Shown: in pieces, positions 60,868 to 64,000 of the stretch
Layout of the letters: each line of letters opens with the position of its first letter
Position numbering within the stretch: the first letter of the stretch is position 1
Assembly: GCF_026339955.1 (NCBI RefSeq)
Contig: NZ_JAPEPW010000004.1
Span: forward strand, 682,001-746,000
Direction of reading: 5' to 3'
From: Streptomyces sp. NBC_01549
GTDB taxonomy: Bacteria; Actinomycetota; Actinomycetes; Streptomycetales; Streptomycetaceae
Length of the DNA: 64,000 bases
Program-made: the position numbers and the translations under genes
Notes under the pieces: generated by a model
Told to the model about the DNA's origin: nothing
Databases searched by the model: none
Seen by the model: only the letters and a program-made list of their open reading frames with translations

Positions 60868-60915
60868 TGTCCTGTGTCATCGAACCTTGAGCGCGTGTCA
60901 ACGAAGCCTGAGCGG
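60868..60915 (+). repeat. Family-B transposon left end, partner not found
   Basis: TGTCCTG tip at 60868, then units GTGTCATCGAACCTTGAGCG (60874) and GTGTCAACGAAGCCTGAGCG (60895), spaced 21 bases, as at 59318. It lies 33 bases after element 2. No matching inverted end was found up to 64000. Confidence 0.65.
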
Positions 60916-60941
60916 CTCGGCGTCACGGCTGGCGGCGCGCC

Positions 60942-61298
60942 GTGTCCGTCCTCGCCGTCAAGCTGGCCGACGAGCGGCGTCGACTGGATGAGTTGCAGGC
61001 TGGCGACCTGGCCGTGGGGCCCGTCTTCGAGCTCAGCTACGGCCAGCTGGATGCGGAACAAGCCCGAGCTTTCTGCCTGCTGAGCTCCGCCACCCTCCCA
61101 TTCGTATCTCTTCTGGAATCAGCGAGTCTCCTCAGCCGGGGCATCCCGGAGGCAGGCGACCTGCTGGAGAGTCTGGTCGACGTCGGATTGCTCATACCCA
61201 TGGGACCTGAGCACTACCAAGTGCACAGCCTGGCCCGGCTCTTCGGCGAAGCACGTTCCGGCGAATGGCGATTTCCTCAAGAGTCCTGGCCTCCGTAA
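60942..61298 (+). pseudogene. NB-ARC/AfsR-type regulator fragment
   Basis: Reads VLAVKLADERRRLDELQAGD, FELSYGQLDAEQARAFCLLS, DLLESLVDVGLLIPMGPEHY, QVHSLARLFGEARS: the winged-helix segment that follows the NB-ARC ATPase in SARP/AfsR-like regulators. The SARP and ATPase parts upstream and the TPR part downstream are missing. The family-B end at 60868 lies just before it. From 61299 to 61533 nothing is recognised apart from a likely IS end. Confidence 0.7.
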
Positions 61299-61533
61299 CG
61301 CTGGAAGGGCGGCTTTGTCCGCAGTCCGCCAAACTCGGTGTCTCTCCCGGCCTCGCTGTATCGGCGTCCGCCAGACCGGGAGGGAACCCGACCAGGGAGC
61401 CGCTCCCCGTGCCGGGAGCAACTCGTTTTCGTAGGCTGGTGGTGTTCGTGGCTACTTCGGAGGGTCTGTCATGCCTCTGAATGTCGGTGAGTTCTGGGTT
61501 TTGGCACAGATCTTGGGGAGCGGTCGCGGAGCG

Positions 61534-62150
61534 TCACTGAAGCAGGATCATCTTGCGGAGCAGTTTGAATCCGGCACGCCCATAGAGCTGCCTCTTGATC
61601 TTCTTGATGCGGTTCACGGCGCCCTCGGTGCCGCCAGAGCTCCATGCGAGGGTGAGTCCGGCGGTGACGGCGTCGATGTCTCGAAGCAAGTGGAGTGCGA
61701 AGCCGGTGAGGCCGGGTAGTTGGCTGGCGTCGACAGCGTCGATCCAGGTGAGGAGCATGGCGCCGCGGCGGTCGGTGAGGATCTCGCCGAATTCGCGGAC
61801 GTGTCCGGCTGCGGTGTCCAGTTCGGGGCAGCGGGCCAGAACGTCCTTGAGACCGGCGCGATTCTCCTCGCTCAGGGCCGTGGGATGACGGGTGAGCCAG
61901 CCCGTCACCTGCCGCACCGTCGGTGGTAGTGGCGGTGCTTGGGGCGGAGAGGCGCGCAGGCTGGCGATGTGGGCGCGGACCATCTGGTAGGTGACGGGGG
62001 CGTTCTCGGCAAGCAGTTCACGGTGCAGCTGGATGACGCTCGTGCAGCCTTCGACTAACCGTCGTTCCAGATAGGGCTTGTAGGGGTCCAGCCGGCTGGG
62101 CCTGGGCGCCTCGTTCGCGGCCACCGATGCGGCCCTCTGCCATTCGGTCG
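61534..62150 (-). mobile_element. ISL3-family transposase C-terminal fragment
   Basis: Reads RLDPYKPYLERRLVEGCTSV, VIQLHRELLAENAPVTYQMV, TVRQVTGWLTRHPTALSEEN, WIDAVDASQLPGLTGFALHL, LAWSSGGTEGAVNRIKKIKR, FKLLRKMILLQ-stop. This is the C-terminal half of an ISL3 transposase with the last catalytic Glu (GGTEGAVN). The N-terminal zinc-binding and helix-turn-helix part is missing, and its cut edge meets the truncated LuxR gene. The 3' flank AGTGACGCTCCGCGACCGCT fits the region inside an ISL3 end. Confidence 0.8.
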
Positions 62151-62244
62151 GTGTGGGCCAGGGCCCTGGAGCCCGGTCACACGGATGGCCTCCGCGGCCG
62201 TGTTGTGCATAGACGAGTGAGGGCATCGCGGCGACATCGCACAG

Positions 62245-63254
62245 TGGAGTTCCTCCTGTGGGCAGTCTGGCGCGGCTCCCACCTCGCTCTGGGCCACACT
62301 CTCTTCGGCTACATCCGCTACCGCCGGGGCTGCCTGGCCGACGCGGAGGAGCTGGCCCGGGAAGGCCTGCACATCGCCGACAAGGTGGAAGGGGCGGTTC
62401 CCGCCCAGTGGTTCGCCATCGGCATCCTCATCCAGACCCTGCTGGCCCGTGGACGGACAGACGATGCACGCCGCCTCGCCGACACCTACCACTATGGCGA
62501 GATGGTCCCGAACGCCGTTGTCTACCCGGACCCCCGTACGGTGTACGCCGAACTGCTCCTGGCGGAGGGGCGACATCAGGAGGCGGCGAGCCTGCTGTCC
62601 CGGGTTGGAGACCGGCTGGAGTCACGCGCCTGGCGCAACCCCGCATGGTGCCCCTGGCAGCAGAACCTGGCCTTCGCTCTCGCCCCTACCCACCCCGAAC
62701 GAGCAGCCTCCCACGCCCGGGACGCCGTCAAACGGGCACGGGACTTCGGTGTGGCATCCGCCGTCGGCCAGGCGTTCCACACCGAGGCCGAAGTGACCGG
62801 CGGACCTGAGGGGCTTGACCTGCACGCTGCGGCCGTCGAATACCTGGAGCGTTCACCCGCCGCGTACGAGCTGGCCCGTGCGCTGGTCAGCCACGGTGCC
62901 GCACTGCGCCGGAACGGCCGGCTCCAGGAGGCCGCCGACCAGCTCTACCGCGGCTTGGAAGGTGCCGTCCACAGCGGTGCCGAGGCGCTGGCCACCCAGG
63001 CCAGGGAAGAACTCACCGCAGCCGGACTGCGGCCACTGCCACTGCGCTACGCGCAGACAGACACGCTCACCGCTCATGAACGAAAAGCTGCCGAAATGGT
63101 GGCCCAGGGCCACCCGGTCGCGGTAGCCGCGAAGAACCTGCGCATCACCGAACAAGGCATGAAACGGCTGCTGTCCTCCGCGTACCGCAAGATCGGCACC
63201 GATGCCACAGGCCTTGCCAGAGCACTCAAGACCTTTCCGCGCCCCTTGCCGTAA
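62245..63254 (+). pseudogene. LuxR-family (LAL-type) regulator lacking its ATPase domain
   Basis: The C-terminal ~335 residues of a large ATP-binding LuxR regulator. TPR-like helices come first (LADAEELAREGLHIADKVEG, RHQEAASLLSRVGDRLESRA, ASHARDAVKRARDFGVASAV, LQEAADQLYRGLEGAVHSGA), then a LuxR helix-turn-helix at the end (LTAHERKAAEMVAQGHPVAV, AAKNLRITEQGMKRLLSSAY, RKIGTDATGLARALKTF). The recognition helix has NLRITEQGMKR where typical LuxR proteins have xLxISxxTVKx. The 5' half with Walker motifs is missing, cut at the ISL3 fragment. An in-frame GTG or ATG could still give a short protein. Confidence 0.7.
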
Positions 63255-63396
63255 CGCTGGTCTTCGAACTTGAACGGTGCGCGTGGTCGTGCGCGCTGAT
63301 CCGGCGTCACGATGTGAGCCCGCTGAACCCAGCCGTCACACTTACGCCCACCGGTCACCATCGGTTCAAATAGCACCATGACCAGAGGCATACCGC

Positions 63397-63872
63397 GTGC
63401 GGGGGCACGAGGCCGTCAGCTTCGGCGGATCGCAGAGCGCAGAGCACGGGTGGGACAACGAACCGCGCAAGGCGCCGGAGCTCCGCTGGGAGCACGTCGC
63501 CCAGGACACCGCCGTGGGGCGCCGCAGCGAACCGGTGCCGGCGTCGGCCCTGGAGCCGACCGAGGAGCGGTCAGTCTGCCCGCGGAAGTGGGAGGATCGG
63601 GCGACCGGGCGGCCCTCGTCGCGACGATGCTCCCCGGGCTGGCAGCAGTCGCCGCATTGGTTTTCACCTGGGTATCCGTGACCCAAGTGTCCGAAGAACT
63701 GGCAATTTCGAAGCAGGGACAGATCGCGGATCGGTTAGACAAGGCATTGGAGAGGCTCAGCGACAATTCAGCGAATATACGCAGAGGCGCCATCTTTTCC
63801 CTGCAAGGCATCATGGAAGACTCTCCACGGCAGCAACCCGCGGTGATCGATGCGTTGTCACGGCAGCTGTAG
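63397..63872 (+). pseudogene. Pentapeptide-repeat-type membrane protein N-terminus, broken
   Basis: Two frames. GTG 63397 reads VRGHEAVSFGGSQSAEHGWD, NEPRKAPELRWEHVAQDTAV with G/C-ending codons to about 63600. Then DRAALVATMLPGLAAVAALV, FTWVSVTQVSEELAISKQGQ, IADRLDKALERLSDNSANIR, RGAIFSLQGIMEDSPRQQPA, VIDALSRQL-stop lies in the next frame. The second part is the membrane span plus the QGQITDRxxxAxxxL/IRxGGIYxLQxIMxDSPR block that precedes pentapeptide repeats in actinobacterial proteins; the repeats themselves are absent. A frameshift near 63590 and an early stop are indicated. Confidence 0.55.
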
Positions 63873-64000
63873 TTCGTGAGGCGTGAGGCATCGCCGCTGG
63901 CCAGCGTGGTGGGTGGGGTGCCTGCGGCAGGGGTACGGCCACCGGCATCGTGATCTTGTGTGACGAAGAATCAAGAAGCGGTGGCCGCGCAGGCCACGGT

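Noticed and set aside
63958..64000. Start of a further gene (VTKNQEAVAAQAT) at the window edge
   Set aside because: Only 13 codons are visible, with no recognisable motif, so it is not supported as a feature.

Overview
The window is high-GC actinobacterial DNA. Codons end mostly in G or C, GTG starts and ATGA/GTGA gene overlaps are frequent, and many proteins are of types common in Streptomyces: DUF5134, DUF6243, DUF6879, replication-relaxation proteins, LuxR and AfsR-type regulators, RICIN-tailed secreted hydrolases. The density of broken genes and insertion-sequence debris suggests the variable arm of a Streptomyces-type chromosome. That placement is inference. No rRNA, tRNA, CRISPR array or replication origin was seen.

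Layout. 1-6.2 kb: the 5' part of a ferritin-like gene, a membrane protein, integrase and HNH debris, then a PadR-regulated FtsX/MacB-type ABC operon with its own terminator. 6.3-9.8 kb: decayed IS5 and IS481 elements around one secreted protein. 10-15.1 kb: a three-gene operon (ABC ATPase, ABC-2 permease, YncE/phosphoesterase). 15.3-20 kb: a phosphotransferase, a mosaic of gene fragments, and an MFS transporter behind an 18-bp palindrome. 20-28.6 kb: a monooxygenase divergent from an IclR regulator, a broken WD40 protein, AhpD-like, cupin and frameshifted DUF5134 genes, and an IS6 remnant. 28.8-34 kb: a patatin, a gpsA fragment, a thioredoxin-like protein and DUF6243. 34-37.6 kb: a TetR-controlled drug-efflux and NmrA unit. 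37.8-47.2 kb: a replication-relaxation pseudogene, then a LacI-controlled sugar uptake and glycosidase operon (regulator, binding protein, two permeases, cytosolic GH63-like enzyme, secreted GH39-like RICIN enzyme). 47.3-54.5 kb: small membrane or secreted proteins, a repeat protein and IS remnants. 54.3-61 kb: a cluster of small cargo-only mobile elements. 61-63.9 kb: remnants of NB-ARC, ISL3, LuxR and pentapeptide-type genes.

The most unusual structure lies at 54.6-60.9 kb. A 2,159-bp element (54615-56773) has 5-bp flanking direct repeats and asymmetric ends made of several related ~20-bp repeats. A second element (60170-60835) has the same end architecture. Both carry only cargo genes and no transposase. 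A separate end family with ~21-bp repeats bounds 59318-59901 and recurs at 60868. Multi-repeat ends and a 5-bp duplication are features known from Tn7/Tn402/Tn552-like transposons; the assignment to such a family here is inference.

Coordinates of gene fragments are approximate, because their edges were set by where family-like sequence stops.
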